Shown here piece after piece: positions 18,001 through 26,597 of a stretch of DNA of 64,000 bases. The stretch is from the NCBI RefSeq assembly GCF_042682045.1, contig NZ_JBHUGS010000003.1, positions 434,001 through 498,000 on the forward strand, given 5' to 3'. The translations under genes were made by a program, and so were the position numbers. The notes beneath the pieces were generated by a model. That model was not told the origin of the DNA and did no database searches. It saw only the letters and a list, made by a program, of their open reading frames with translations. Within the stretch, counting starts at the first letter, position 1. Each line of letters begins with the position of its first letter. The stretch is from Sphingomonas_R arantia (GTDB taxonomy: Bacteria; Pseudomonadota; Alphaproteobacteria; Sphingomonadales; Sphingomonadaceae).

Positions 18001-19652
18001 CGCCAGCTGGCTCACCCGCATCGATCGCCACGGCGCGCTGGCGGAGGCGGGCCACCGCCGCGGCGAACTCGAACAACAACTCCGCCGCGCCTACGAGGAG
18101 GCGATCGAACTGCGCAGCTGGGGCCGCCTCGCCGAACAGGCGAGCGACCAGGTCCGCGCCGCGCTCGCCGCCTACGCGCAGGCCATGCGCCGCATCGGCA
18201 AGGGCACGGGGATCAAGGCCGGCCGCTACCGCGAGGACGCCCGCGTCGCCGCCGACCGCGCGAAGGCAGCGCTCCCTTGCTGGATCATGCCGCATTACCG
18301 CGTGTCCGAATCGCTGCCCCCCGAACTCGGGCTGTTCGACCTCGTCATCGTCGACGAAGCGTCGCAATCGACCGTCGCCGCGCTCCCCGCTTTGCTCCGC
18401 GCCAAACAGGTGCTGATCGTCGGCGACGACCGCCAGGTCACGCCCGACGCCGGCTTCCGGCCGGAGGCGCGCATGAACGAACTCGCCCAGCGCCCCCTGT
18501 CGGATCAGGTCCCGGACTACCGCCCCGTGCTGCGCGAGGAGAAGTCGCTCTACGACCTCGGCACCGTCGTGTTCGCGGGCGGCGCGATCATGCTGAAGGA
18601 GCATTTTGGCTGCGTCGCGCCGATCATCGAATATTCGAAGGCGCAGTTCTACAGTCACCAGCTTGTCCCGCTCCGCCTCCCCTCCGCCTCGCAACGCCTC
18701 GATCCGCCGCTGATCGACATTCTGGTCGAAGACGGCGTCCGGCGCGGCAAGACCAACCCGGCGGAGGTCGACTGCATCGTCGAGGAGATCGGCCGTATCG
18801 TCGCGGACCCGGCAATGGCGGGCCGCTCGATCGGCGTCACCACTTTGCTCGGCCACGAACAGGCCGCCGCGCTGTTCGTGGCCATCGAACGCACGCACGG
18901 CGTCGACACGATGATGGCGCACGACATCCGCATCGGCGAACCGAGCGCGTTCCAGGGCGACGAACGCGACATCATGTTCGTGTCGATGATCGCCGACCGC
19001 AGCAGCAGCGCGCTGTCCGGCGCGGCCTACGATCAACGCTTCAACGTCGCCGCCTCCCGCGCCCGCGACCGCATGATCCTGGTCCGCTCGGTCGAACCGG
19101 AGGATCTGAAGCCCGCCGACCAGCTCCGCCGCGCGCTGATCGACCATTTCCGCGCCCCCTTCGCCACCGACCCCGCCGTGACGGAGGCCGCGCGCGACCG
19201 CTGCGAGTCCGGCTACGAACGAGATGTTCGATCTGCTCGTCCAGCGCCGCTACCGCGTCGACACGCAGGTCCGGGTCGGCAACAGCCGCATCGACATGGT
19301 GGTGGAGGGCACGGACGACCGCCGCCTCGCGATCGAATGCGACGGCGACATGTGGCACGGCGCGGATCGCTGGCCCGACGGCATGGCGCGCCAACGCATG
19401 CTCGAACGCGCCGGCTGGACGATCTGGCGCTGCTTCGCCAGCCGCTTCGTTCGCGACCGCGACGCCGCCATGGCGGACCTCGTCGCGACGCTCACCGCAC
19501 GCGACATCCACCCCGTCGCTCACGGCCAGGACCGTCCAGCGACCCGCCACACCGAACATCGCCGCTGGCGCCCCGGCGGCAGCGAACCGGTCGAAACGCC
19601 AGAGGCGGAGCACGTCCCCTACGCACACCTCGTGCCGATGGACGCGTTCTAA
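15074..19652 (+). CDS. Giant superfamily I helicase with C-terminal nuclease domain, frameshifted
   Basis: A helicase-like protein of about 1,526 residues if the frame is repaired. An N-terminal region of unknown type (1-400) is followed by Walker A GPPGTGKT (412-419), a long helical insertion rich in Arg, Ala and Glu, Walker B LVIVDEASQS (DEAS at 1094-1097), the sensor LIVGDDRQVTP, and motif VI NVAASRARDR (1324-1333). A PD-(D/E)xK-type nuclease domain follows in the next reading frame. The frame breaks at about 19220: as sequenced, the protein reads on out of frame to a stop at 19823-19825. Such helicase-nuclease proteins act on DNA or RNA and occur in defence and stress gene clusters. It is divergent from the Ter operon. 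Confidence 0.8.
19224..19652 (+). CDS. Detached Vsr/DUF559-like nuclease domain
   Basis: In the +1 frame relative to the helicase, a 142-residue reading frame starts at ATG (MFDLLVQRRYRVDTQVRVG). It contains RIDMVVEG, RLAIECDGDMWHG and a late RMLERAGWTIWRCF block, the layout of small PD-(D/E)xK nucleases (Vsr, DUF559, REase_MTES_1575). The join expected in this family would read SGYERE-MFDLL; a loss of two bases from CGCGAG explains the break. It may be translated separately by reinitiation, or the split may be a sequencing error. No clear ribosome-binding site precedes the ATG. Confidence 0.65.
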   Translation: MFDLLVQRRYRVDTQVRVGNSRIDMVVEGTDDRRLAIECDGDMWHGADRWPDGMARQRMLERAGWTIWRCFASRFVRDRDAAMADLVATLTARDIHPVAHGQDRPATRHTEHRRWRPGGSEPVETPEAEHVPYAHLVPMDAF

Positions 19653-19690
19653 GGGGGCGTCACGGCCGCACGGACTGCCCCCATCCGCTC

Positions 19691-19710
19691 GGTTCGAGCC
19701 TGTCGAGAAC
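19691..19710. repeat. Half copy of the GGTTCGAGC..GTCGAGAAC repeat
   Basis: GGTTCGAGCCTGTCGAGAAC, one arm of the hairpin family found complete at 19752-19813, 43403-43464 and 47934-48013. Confidence 0.7.
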
Positions 19711-19751
19711 CCGACCTAGTCGCAGGTCCCACCAGGTCACAAACCTTAATC

Positions 19752-19813
19752 CCGTTTGGTTCGAGCTTGTCGAGAACCCTGCGCAGAGTTCTCGACAAGC
19801 TCGAACCAAACGG
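19752..19813. repeat. GTTCGAG hairpin repeat, 26-bp arms
   Basis: Perfect 26-bp arms (19752-19777 and 19788-19813) around a 10-nt loop containing TGCGCA. It follows the helicase/nuclease gene and probably terminates transcription, but belongs to a dispersed family whose arms covary between copies. Confidence 0.85.
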
Positions 19814-19922
19814 TGTTGGATATAGACGGAAGAGGACGAAGCCCGGACATTCAGCCATGCCGCCGAACCCCCAAGGACAAAATGACAGCACCCCTTTCCG
19901 CCACCCCGCGTTAAACGCCCTG

Positions 19923-20597
19923 ATGCCTCCCCGCCTCCTCCTCACCGGCCTCGCCAAGTCCGTCCCCGGCGGGCGCACCCTGTTCCAAGGCCTCGACCTC
20001 AGCGTCGGCCCCGGCGAACTGGTCGCGATCATGGGTGAATCCGGCGTCGGAAAATCCACTCTGCTCAACATCATCGCCGGCCTCGACAAACCCGACACCG
20101 GAACCGTCTCGGTCGAAGGTGCCGCGCTGTCCGAAATGGACGAGGCCGCCGCTACCCGCCTGCGCCGCGACCGTATCGGCTTCGTGTTCCAGGCGTTCCA
20201 CATCCTGCCCTATCTCACGCTCCGCCAGAACGTCGCGCTCCCGCTCGCGCTCGGCCGCACCGCCGCCCGCGCCGCCACCGCGCGCGCCGATGCGATGCTC
20301 GACCTCGTCGGCCTGCCCACCCGCGGCGCGGACTATGCGCGCGACCTGTCGGGCGGCGAGTTGCAGCGCGTCGCCATCGCCCGCGCGCTCGTCCACGATC
20401 CCGCGCTGATCCTGGCGGACGAGCCGACCGGCAATCTCGACCCCGAAACCGCCGACCGCATTCTCGCGCTGTTCGCCGATGCGGTGCGCAGCCGCGGGGC
20501 CGCCGCCGTCATCGTCACGCACAGCCTGGTCGCCGCCGCCGTCGCGGACCGCACCCTCCGGCTCACCGCCACCGGCCTTGTCCCCCATGACGGCTAA
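19923..20597 (+). CDS. ABC transporter ATP-binding protein (AttE/LolD-like)
   Basis: A 224-residue ATPase that energises an FtsX/MacB-type export complex at the inner membrane. Walker A is GESGVGKST (about residues 39-47), the Q-loop is in FVFQAFHILPYLTL, the signature LSGGELQRVAIARAL, Walker B LILADEPTGNLD and the switch histidine in VIVTHS. The frame is open further upstream, but that part is translated repeat sequence, so MPPRLLLTGLAK is taken as the start. Its last 11 bp overlap the permease gene. Confidence 0.88.
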   Translation: MPPRLLLTGLAKSVPGGRTLFQGLDLSVGPGELVAIMGESGVGKSTLLNIIAGLDKPDTGTVSVEGAALSEMDEAAATRLRRDRIGFVFQAFHILPYLTLRQNVALPLALGRTAARAATARADAMLDLVGLPTRGADYARDLSGGELQRVAIARALVHDPALILADEPTGNLDPETADRILALFADAVRSRGAAAVIVTHSLVAAAVADRTLRLTATGLVPHDG

Positions 20598-23109
20598 CCG
20601 GGCGGCGGGCGGCATTGCCCCGCCTCGCGCGCTCCGCTGGATGATCCTCGGCGAATGGCGCGCGCATCCCGCCCGCGTCATCACCGCCGCACTCGCCATC
20701 GCGGTCGGCGTCGCACTCGGCTTCGCGGTCCACCTCATCAACGGCTCCGCGCTCGACGCATTCGGTCAAGCGGTCCGCGCGGTGAACGGCGCGGCCGACT
20801 TCCAGGTCCGCGCCGCCACCCCGGCCGGCATGGACGAGACGCTTTACCCAGAGGTCGCCCGCCACCCCGGCGTCGCCGATGCCAGCCCCGTGGTCCAGCT
20901 CAAGGCCACCGCCGCCGGCGCCGACCTCACCCTGCTCGGCCTCGACATCCTGCGCGCCGGACAGGTCACCCCAGCGCTCGTCGGGCAACCGATGGGCGGC
21001 CCCGGCAGCGCGTTCGATCTCGGCGCGCTGTTCCTCTCGCGCGCCGCACTCGACGCAGTCCACCAGCGCGTCGGCGCAACCGTCACGGTCACCGCCGCCG
21101 GTCGAACCTTCCCCCTCCGCATCGCCGGCGTCCTCCCCGGGGTCGAGGCCGGCCGCCGGATCGGCGTGATCGACATCGCCGCCGCCCAGTGGCGCTTCGG
21201 TCGGATCGGCCGCATCGACCGCATCGACCTGAAACTCGCGGAGGGTACGGACGCCGCCGCGGTCCGCCGCACGCTCGCCACCGCACTCCCCTCCGCCGCC
21301 ACGCTCGCCGATGCCGACAGCGACGCCCAGCAAGGCGCCGCGCTCAGCCGCGCCTACCGCGTCAACCTCGACATGCTCGCGCTGGTCGCGCTGCTCACCG
21401 GCGGCTTCCTCGTCTATTCCGCACAGTCGCTGTCGGTCACCCGCCGCCTGCGCAGCTTCGCGCTTCTCCGCACGCTCGGCCTCCCCCGCGCCGGCATCGT
21501 CGTCCAGGTCGCGATCGAAGGGCTCGTCGTCGGCCTCGTCGGCACCGCGCTCGGCCTCGCGATCGGCTACGCACTCGCCTCGGTCGCGCTGACCCGGTTC
21601 GGCGGCGATCTCGGCGCGGGCTATTTCGGCGGCGTCGCCCCCGCACTTGCCTTCGCCCCCGGTGCGGCCTTGCTATTTGCCGGCCTCGGCCTCGCGGCGG
21701 CCCTCGCGGGCAGCATCATCCCGGCCCGCGCCGCAGCCCGCGCGGCCCCCGCGGTGGCCCTCCGCAACGCCGGCGACGTCGTCGATCCGCGCACGCCCGT
21801 CGCCTGGCGCATCCCCCTCGCGCTCGTCGGCGCAGGCGTCGTCGCGGCCCTGCTGCCCGCAATCGGTGGCCTGCCACTGTTCGGCTATGCCGCGATGGCA
21901 CTCGTCCTGGCCGGTGGCGTCGCGGCGATGCCATGGGCGGCACGACTCCTGCTCGCCCCATTCGACGCGCACGCCACCGGCCGCCCGGCCTTCGACCTCG
22001 CCATCCGCCACCTGCGCGGCGCGCCCGGTCAGGCGGCGGTCGCGCTCGGCGGTATCGTCGCCAGCACCGCGCTGATGATCGCGATGGCGGTCATGGTCAC
22101 CAGCTTCCGCGGCGCGGTCGACGACTGGCTCGGCGACATCCTCTCCGCCGACCTCTACCTCCGCGTCGAGGGCAGCACCGGCGGCTTCGACCCCGCCGCC
22201 CAGAAACAACTCAGCGCGGTCCCCGGCGTCGCGCGGATCGCCTTCACCCGCCAGGTCCCGCTGACGCTCGATCCCGGCCAGCCCGCCACCATCCTGATCG
22301 CCCGCCCGATCGACGCGACACTGCCGCTGATCGGCCCCACCACCGCGGTCCCGGCCGGCACCGTCCCCGTCTGGCTCTCCGAGCCCGCCTCCCGCCTGAT
22401 GCACAAGTCCCGCGGCGACACGCTCCCCCTCCCGATCGGCCGCAACACGCGCTTCGCCGTCGCCGGCATCTGGCGCGACTATGCGCGGCAACAAGGCGCG
22501 ATCGCGATCGACACCGCCACCTACAGCCGGCTGACCGGTGACACGCTCCGCGACGAGGGCGCCGTCACGCTCACCCCTGGCGCGGACCCCGCCCGCGTCC
22601 GCCGCGCGCTCATCGCCGCCGCCCCGCCCGCGCTGGCTGGCCAGGTCGAGGTCGCCAGCCCCGCCACGCTCCGCGCCTTCGCGCTCACCCTGTTCGATCG
22701 CAGCTTCGCGATCACCTATGTGCTCGAAGCGGTCGCAGTGCTTGTCGAGCTCGCCGGCGTCGCCACCACCGTGTCGGCGCAGACCATCGCCCGCATCCGC
22801 GAATTCGGCATGCTCCGCCACATCGGCGCGGGCCGGCGGCAGATCGTCACGATGCTGGGCGCGGAGGGCGCGCTTCTCGGCGCGGTCGGCGGTGTCGCCG
22901 GAATCGCACTGGGCCTGGGCCTCAGTCAGATCCTGATCCACGTCGTCAATCCGCAATCGTTCAATTGGACCATGACCACACGCGTCCCCATCCCGCTCAT
23001 CGTCGGTGTCGCCGCCTCGCTCATCGTCGCTGCGGCGGCCACCGCGATGCTCGCCGGCCGCCGCGCCGTCGCGGTCGATGCGGTCCGGGCCGTGCGGGAG
23101 GATTGGTGA
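20587..23109 (+). CDS. FtsX-like ABC permease (AttF/AttG-like)
   Basis: An 840-residue inner-membrane permease. One helix near the N-terminus (VITAALAIAVGVALGFAVHL) is followed by a large extracytoplasmic domain, an FtsX domain (about 255-385), a further extracytoplasmic domain and a second FtsX domain (about 715-840, with ARIREFGMLRHIGAGRRQIV). In the Agrobacterium-type AttEFGH systems the permease is split into two genes; here one long polypeptide carries both. Overlaps at both ends (ATPase upstream, lipocalin-like gene downstream by TGATG) show translational coupling. The substrate is not known; lipids or envelope material are likely for this class. Confidence 0.85.
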   Translation: MTANRAAGGIAPPRALRWMILGEWRAHPARVITAALAIAVGVALGFAVHLINGSALDAFGQAVRAVNGAADFQVRAATPAGMDETLYPEVARHPGVADASPVVQLKATAAGADLTLLGLDILRAGQVTPALVGQPMGGPGSAFDLGALFLSRAALDAVHQRVGATVTVTAAGRTFPLRIAGVLPGVEAGRRIGVIDIAAAQWRFGRIGRIDRIDLKLAEGTDAAAVRRTLATALPSAATLADADSDAQQGAALSRAYRVNLDMLALVALLTGGFLVYSAQSLSVTRRLRSFALLRTLGLPRAGIVVQVAIEGLVVGLVGTALGLAIGYALASVALTRFGGDLGAGYFGGVAPALAFAPGAALLFAGLGLAAALAGSIIPARAAARAAPAVALRNAGDVVDPRTPVAWRIPLALVGAGVVAALLPAIGGLPLFGYAAMALVLAGGVAAMPWAARLLLAPFDAHATGRPAFDLAIRHLRGAPGQAAVALGGIVASTALMIAMAVMVTSFRGAVDDWLGDILSADLYLRVEGSTGGFDPAAQKQLSAVPGVARIAFTRQVPLTLDPGQPATILIARPIDATLPLIGPTTAVPAGTVPVWLSEPASRLMHKSRGDTLPLPIGRNTRFAVAGIWRDYARQQGAIAIDTATYSRLTGDTLRDEGAVTLTPGADPARVRRALIAAAPPALAGQVEVASPATLRAFALTLFDRSFAITYVLEAVAVLVELAGVATTVSAQTIARIREFGMLRHIGAGRRQIVTMLGAEGALLGAVGGVAGIALGLGLSQILIHVVNPQSFNWTMTTRVPIPLIVGVAASLIVAAAATAMLAGRRAVAVDAVRAVREDW

Positions 23110-24170
23110 TGCACCGGCTCTGGACCCTCCTCGCGCTCCTGCTGCTCGCCGCCGCTGCCCCCGTCGGCGACTTTCCGGTCGTGCGCCCGGGTGTGCCACT
23201 TGCCTTCCCGGCGGACCACGGCGCGCACCCCGCCTACCGCACCGAATGGTGGTACGCGACCGGCTGGCTGCGCACCGCGGACGGCCGCGACCTGGGGTTC
23301 CAGGTTACCTTCTTCCGCTCGCGCTTGCCCGTCGATCCGCGCAACCCCAGCGCGTTCAACCCGTCGCAGATCGTCTTCGCCCACGCCGGCCTGTCCGATC
23401 CCGCCACCGGCCGGCTGCTCCACGACCAACGCTCCGCCCGCGCCGGCTTCGGTCTGGCGCAGGCCGCGACCGGCGACGCCGCGGTCGCGATCCGCGACTG
23501 GACGTTCCGCCGTACGCCCGCCGGTCGCTTCGAAACGCGCATCCCGGCCAAGGACTTCACCCTCGCGCTCAGCCTCACCCCTACCCAGCCGCCGTTCGCC
23601 CAAGGCGAGGCCGGCTACAGCCGCAAGGGCCCGAACCCCGCCGACGCCAGCCGCTATTACTCGGTCCCGCACCTGAAGGTCGCCGGCACCGTGCTGCGCG
23701 GCGGCCGCACCGTTCGCGTCACCGGCGAGGCCTGGCTCGACCGCGAATGGTCGTCGAGCTACCTCGATCCGCGCGCCGCCGGCTGGGACTGGACCGGCCT
23801 CAACCTCGACGACGGCTCCGCGCTCATGGCGTTCCGCATCCGCGCCAAGTCCGGCGGCACGCTCTGGGCGGGCGGCTCGCTCCGCCGGCCGGACGGTCGC
23901 ATCGTCCGGTTCGCGCCCGGTGACGTGGCGCTCACCCCGCTCCGCCGCTGGCGCTCGCCCGGCACTGGTGCTGTCTATCCGGTCGAACAACTGCTCGCCG
24001 TCCGCTTGCCCGAGGGGATCCGCCGCTACCGCCTCACCCCGCTGTTCGATGCGCAGGAACTCGACGCGCGCAGCGGCGGCCTGCCGGTCTATTGGGAGGG
24101 CGCGGTGCGCACCCAGGGCGGGCGCGGCTATCTCGAACTGACCGGCTACGTCGCGCCGCTCGCCATCTGA
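23109..24170 (+). CDS. Lipocalin-like AttH/CrtC-domain protein
   Basis: A 353-residue exported protein. It has a signal peptide (MHRLWTLLALLLLAAAAPVG) and then the AttH/CrtC pattern: HPAYRTEWWYATGWL, QVTFFRSRL, LDREWSSSYLDPRAAGWDWTGL and a C-terminal GYLELTGY. The fold is a pair of lipocalin-like barrels. It is sometimes annotated as carotenoid 1,2-hydratase, but its coupling to an ABC/FtsX pair points to the AttH role, a periplasmic partner of the transporter that handles a hydrophobic ligand. Starts with TGATG overlap on the permease stop. Confidence 0.85.
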   Translation: MHRLWTLLALLLLAAAAPVGDFPVVRPGVPLAFPADHGAHPAYRTEWWYATGWLRTADGRDLGFQVTFFRSRLPVDPRNPSAFNPSQIVFAHAGLSDPATGRLLHDQRSARAGFGLAQAATGDAAVAIRDWTFRRTPAGRFETRIPAKDFTLALSLTPTQPPFAQGEAGYSRKGPNPADASRYYSVPHLKVAGTVLRGGRTVRVTGEAWLDREWSSSYLDPRAAGWDWTGLNLDDGSALMAFRIRAKSGGTLWAGGSLRRPDGRIVRFAPGDVALTPLRRWRSPGTGAVYPVEQLLAVRLPEGIRRYRLTPLFDAQELDARSGGLPVYWEGAVRTQGGRGYLELTGYVAPLAI

Positions 24171-24260
24171 TTTTCCCCCACCCCCGTCACCGGACCGCGG
24201 ATCATCCGCATGGTGTCGTGCCGCCCCGTGCGCTAGGATCGCCCGATAATGGGAGCAGGC

Positions 24261-24692
24261 ATGATGACGCGCACCGGCCGGCACAGGTCGGGCCTCATGA
24301 ATCGGATCGGGCTGGCGGTTGCGGTCGCCGGCCTGCTGCTGTTCGCCGGCCTCTGGATGGGCGCCCGCCGCGAAGCCGCCGCCCTGCGCGACTGGCAGGC
24401 CGCTATGCTGGAACGGATTGCTCAGGCGCAGGCCAAACCCGGCGCATCCGCCCTACTCCCGAACGAAGCCGGCGAGGCGTTCGACCGGATCGTTGCCGCA
24501 CGCGACGGCGCGATCGCCCGAACTACGCTCGCCAGCGGCGCGTCCGGACCCGACCCCGCCCGCCCCACGCCCGCTGCGAACACCGAGGCCGAGATCTCGC
24601 GCCTCCGTGCCACACAAAGCACCGGCACCGCCGCCGGCGACGCACGCATCATCGAACGCGACAGCCGCGCCGCCTGGACCGGCTGGAAATGA
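24261..24692 (+). CDS. Possible inner-membrane spanin (Rz-like) protein
   Basis: A 143-residue protein with one N-terminal helix (IGLAVAVAGLLLFAGLW) and then an Ala/Arg/Glu-rich region likely to be helical in the periplasm (REAAALRDWQAAMLERIAQA). It ends ARIIERDSRAAWTGWK. Size, topology and an overlapping lipoprotein gene match phage Rz-type i-spanins, but no family hit can be shown here. ATGs at 24249 and 24264 are alternatives; GGGAG at 24251 favours 24261. No endolysin or holin gene is nearby. Confidence 0.45.
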   Translation: MMTRTGRHRSGLMNRIGLAVAVAGLLLFAGLWMGARREAAALRDWQAAMLERIAQAQAKPGASALLPNEAGEAFDRIVAARDGAIARTTLASGASGPDPARPTPAANTEAEISRLRATQSTGTAAGDARIIERDSRAAWTGWK

Positions 24693-25042
24693 CCGGTCGC
24701 CTTGTCCTGGCTACGATCGTGGCATGGCTCCTGACCGGTTGCGCCACAAAGCCCGTCCGCCCGGCCGCGAACATCCCGGTCCTGCTCGTCGGCCCTCCCG
24801 TCGCGAAGGTCACCACCCGGTCCAAGCCCGCCAAGCCAGCGGACACGGCAGTCACGCGCTGCCCCACCGCCGCCGACGTCCGCCGCCTCCGCGCCGCCCG
24901 CCCCAAGCCGCTCCGCCAGCAGACCATGCCCACCAGCCCGGCCGAGCGCGTCGCCCGCACCGCAGCTCAGCTCGGTCTCTACGAGGCGCGCGACGCCTGG
25001 GCCGACCAAGTCGAGGAGGCGCTCGCCCGCTGCGAACGCTGA
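24689..25042 (+). CDS. Small lipoprotein, possible Rz1-like outer-membrane spanin
   Basis: A 117-residue protein with a lipoprotein signal (LVLATIVAWLLTGCATK, Cys at about residue 18 as lipidation site), a Lys/Pro-rich middle and a C-terminal helix with a second Cys pair (CPTAADV and ALARCER). Its ATG overlaps the preceding stop as ATGA. A membrane protein followed by an overlapping Pro-rich lipoprotein is the Rz/Rz1 arrangement, although phage Rz1 is usually shorter and embedded in rz. Unrelated envelope roles remain possible. Confidence 0.5.
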   Translation: MTGRLVLATIVAWLLTGCATKPVRPAANIPVLLVGPPVAKVTTRSKPAKPADTAVTRCPTAADVRRLRAARPKPLRQQTMPTSPAERVARTAAQLGLYEARDAWADQVEEALARCER

Positions 25043-25161
25043 CGGGCGGCCTCGACTGGCCGCCGCGCCATACCGTTCTGCCGCGTCAGCCTTTTGGACG
25101 TGCGCCGCAAGACCGGGTCGGCCGTTCCAGTCCCGAACTTATCCCAGCGAAGGAAACCGCC

Positions 25162-25587
25162 ATGTCCGTTGATCCGATCTACAAGACCACCGCCACCGCA
25201 ACCGGCGGCCGTGACGGCTCCGCCAAATCCGACGACGGCTCCGTCGACGTGAAGCTTGTCGTGCCCAAGGAAATGGGCGGCCCCGGCGGCGTCGGCGCCA
25301 ATCCGGAGAAGCTGTTCGCGGCGGGCTATTCCGCCTGCTTCCTGGGCGCGATGAAGGCCGTCTCCGGCAAGGAGGGCGTAAAGGTCCCGTCCGACGCCAC
25401 CGTCACCGCCGAAATCGGCTTTGGCCCACGCTCGGAAGGGGGCTACGGTATCACTGCCGACCTGACCGTCTCGCTCCCCGGCGTCGATCGCGCGGACGGC
25501 GAAAAGCTGATGAAGGCCGCGCACGAGGTCTGCCCCTACTCCAACGCAACGCGCGGCAATGTCGATGTCGGTCTGACGTTGGCCTGA
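25162..25587 (+). CDS. ohr: Organic hydroperoxide resistance protein (OsmC/Ohr)
   Basis: A 141-residue cytosolic thiol peroxidase that reduces organic hydroperoxides. The two reactive cysteines are present: YSACFLGAMK (about residue 59) and EVCPYSNATRGN (about residue 123). The opening IYKTTATATGGRDG and GANPEKLFAAGY are typical of Ohr rather than OsmC. AAGGAA precedes the ATG. No OhrR regulator lies next to it. Confidence 0.92.
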   Translation: MSVDPIYKTTATATGGRDGSAKSDDGSVDVKLVVPKEMGGPGGVGANPEKLFAAGYSACFLGAMKAVSGKEGVKVPSDATVTAEIGFGPRSEGGYGITADLTVSLPGVDRADGEKLMKAAHEVCPYSNATRGNVDVGLTLA

Positions 25588-25660
25588 TCATAAAGACCGG
25601 AGTTGCGGGAACAGTCCCACAACCCCGGTCTGGTCGCGCACTTGTTCCGAACAGTCTCCC

Positions 25661-26428
25661 TCAGGCGACCGCAGCCAGCGGCGGATCGGGCATCACGATC
25701 GTCGGCAGGCACCGAAAACCTGGTCGCGCCAGCAGATACCCTTGGAAATATCGCACGCCGATCTCGCGCAATACGTCATACTCCGGAACGGTTTCGATCC
25801 CCTCTGCGATCACCCTGATATCCAAAGACTCGGCGATCCGCACGACACCCTCGACGATTAGGCGACGCGGCAGGCTGGCGTCGATCCCGCGGATCAGGTC
25901 CATGTCCAGCTTGATGAAATCCGTCTGGAAGTTCGCGAGCAGCCGCAATCCCGCATGCCCTGCCCCGAAATCGTCGATCGCGGTGGCGAACCCCATCTTT
26001 CGATAACTCTCGACGATGTTCGCGACATGGTCGGTGTCCGCCATCTCCTCGCTCTCGGTGAACTCGAAGATCAGCCGGTCGGTCGGAAATTCCGTTGCAT
26101 GCGCGGTCTTCAGCGTCAGTTGGATACAGGCGACGGGCGAGTAGACGGCATTGGGCAGGAAATTGATCGACAGCCGCGCCTCTGTATCGAGGATCCCGGC
26201 CGCGACTGCATCCTCGATCGCCGCCACCCGGCACTGCTGGTCGAACGCATAACGGTCCTCGGGTGCTACACTACCCAGCACCTCACCCGCACCTTCGCCA
26301 TTCGGCCCACGCACCAGCGCTTCGTAGGCGAACGGCAGTCCCGTCTCGGCATCGACGATCGGCTGGAACGCCATGGCGATGTCGAATGTCCGACGCTCCG
26401 TCCGACACGCTACGCACCCGGTCTGCAT
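25661..26428 (-). CDS. Stand-alone EAL-domain c-di-GMP phosphodiesterase
   Basis: A 255-residue protein that is essentially one EAL domain, without sensor domain or membrane helix. All catalytic motifs are kept: EALVRG (EAL), NFLPN, EFTESEE, AIDDFGAG, the lysine of KLDMDLI, and AEGIET. It should therefore cleave c-di-GMP to pGpG. A short N-terminal CVAC pair is the only extra feature. ATG at 26428 is preferred over 26443 because AAGGA lies at the right distance. The promoter should lie in the 170 bp upstream. Confidence 0.87.
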   Translation of the reverse strand: MQTGCVACRTERRTFDIAMAFQPIVDAETGLPFAYEALVRGPNGEGAGEVLGSVAPEDRYAFDQQCRVAAIEDAVAAGILDTEARLSINFLPNAVYSPVACIQLTLKTAHATEFPTDRLIFEFTESEEMADTDHVANIVESYRKMGFATAIDDFGAGHAGLRLLANFQTDFIKLDMDLIRGIDASLPRRLIVEGVVRIAESLDIRVIAEGIETVPEYDVLREIGVRYFQGYLLARPGFRCLPTIVMPDPPLAAVA

Positions 26429-26597
26429 GTTCCGTCCTTCCATATTCTACGGACGTAACGCACGGAAGCTAACAACGGGTGAACGGGCTCGGGACCGCGA
26501 AGCCAACTTGCTGCAATGTCACGGAAAAGCTGGCCAGGCAGAGTGTTCGGTCTACTCTCGTGGGCCCTGTCGTCACCAGCTATCCAAGCGAACCTGT

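Noticed and set aside
23109..24170. Carotenoid 1,2-hydratase (CrtC) as the function
   Set aside because: No carotenoid genes adjoin, and it is coupled to an ABC/FtsX pair; AttH-like role fits better.
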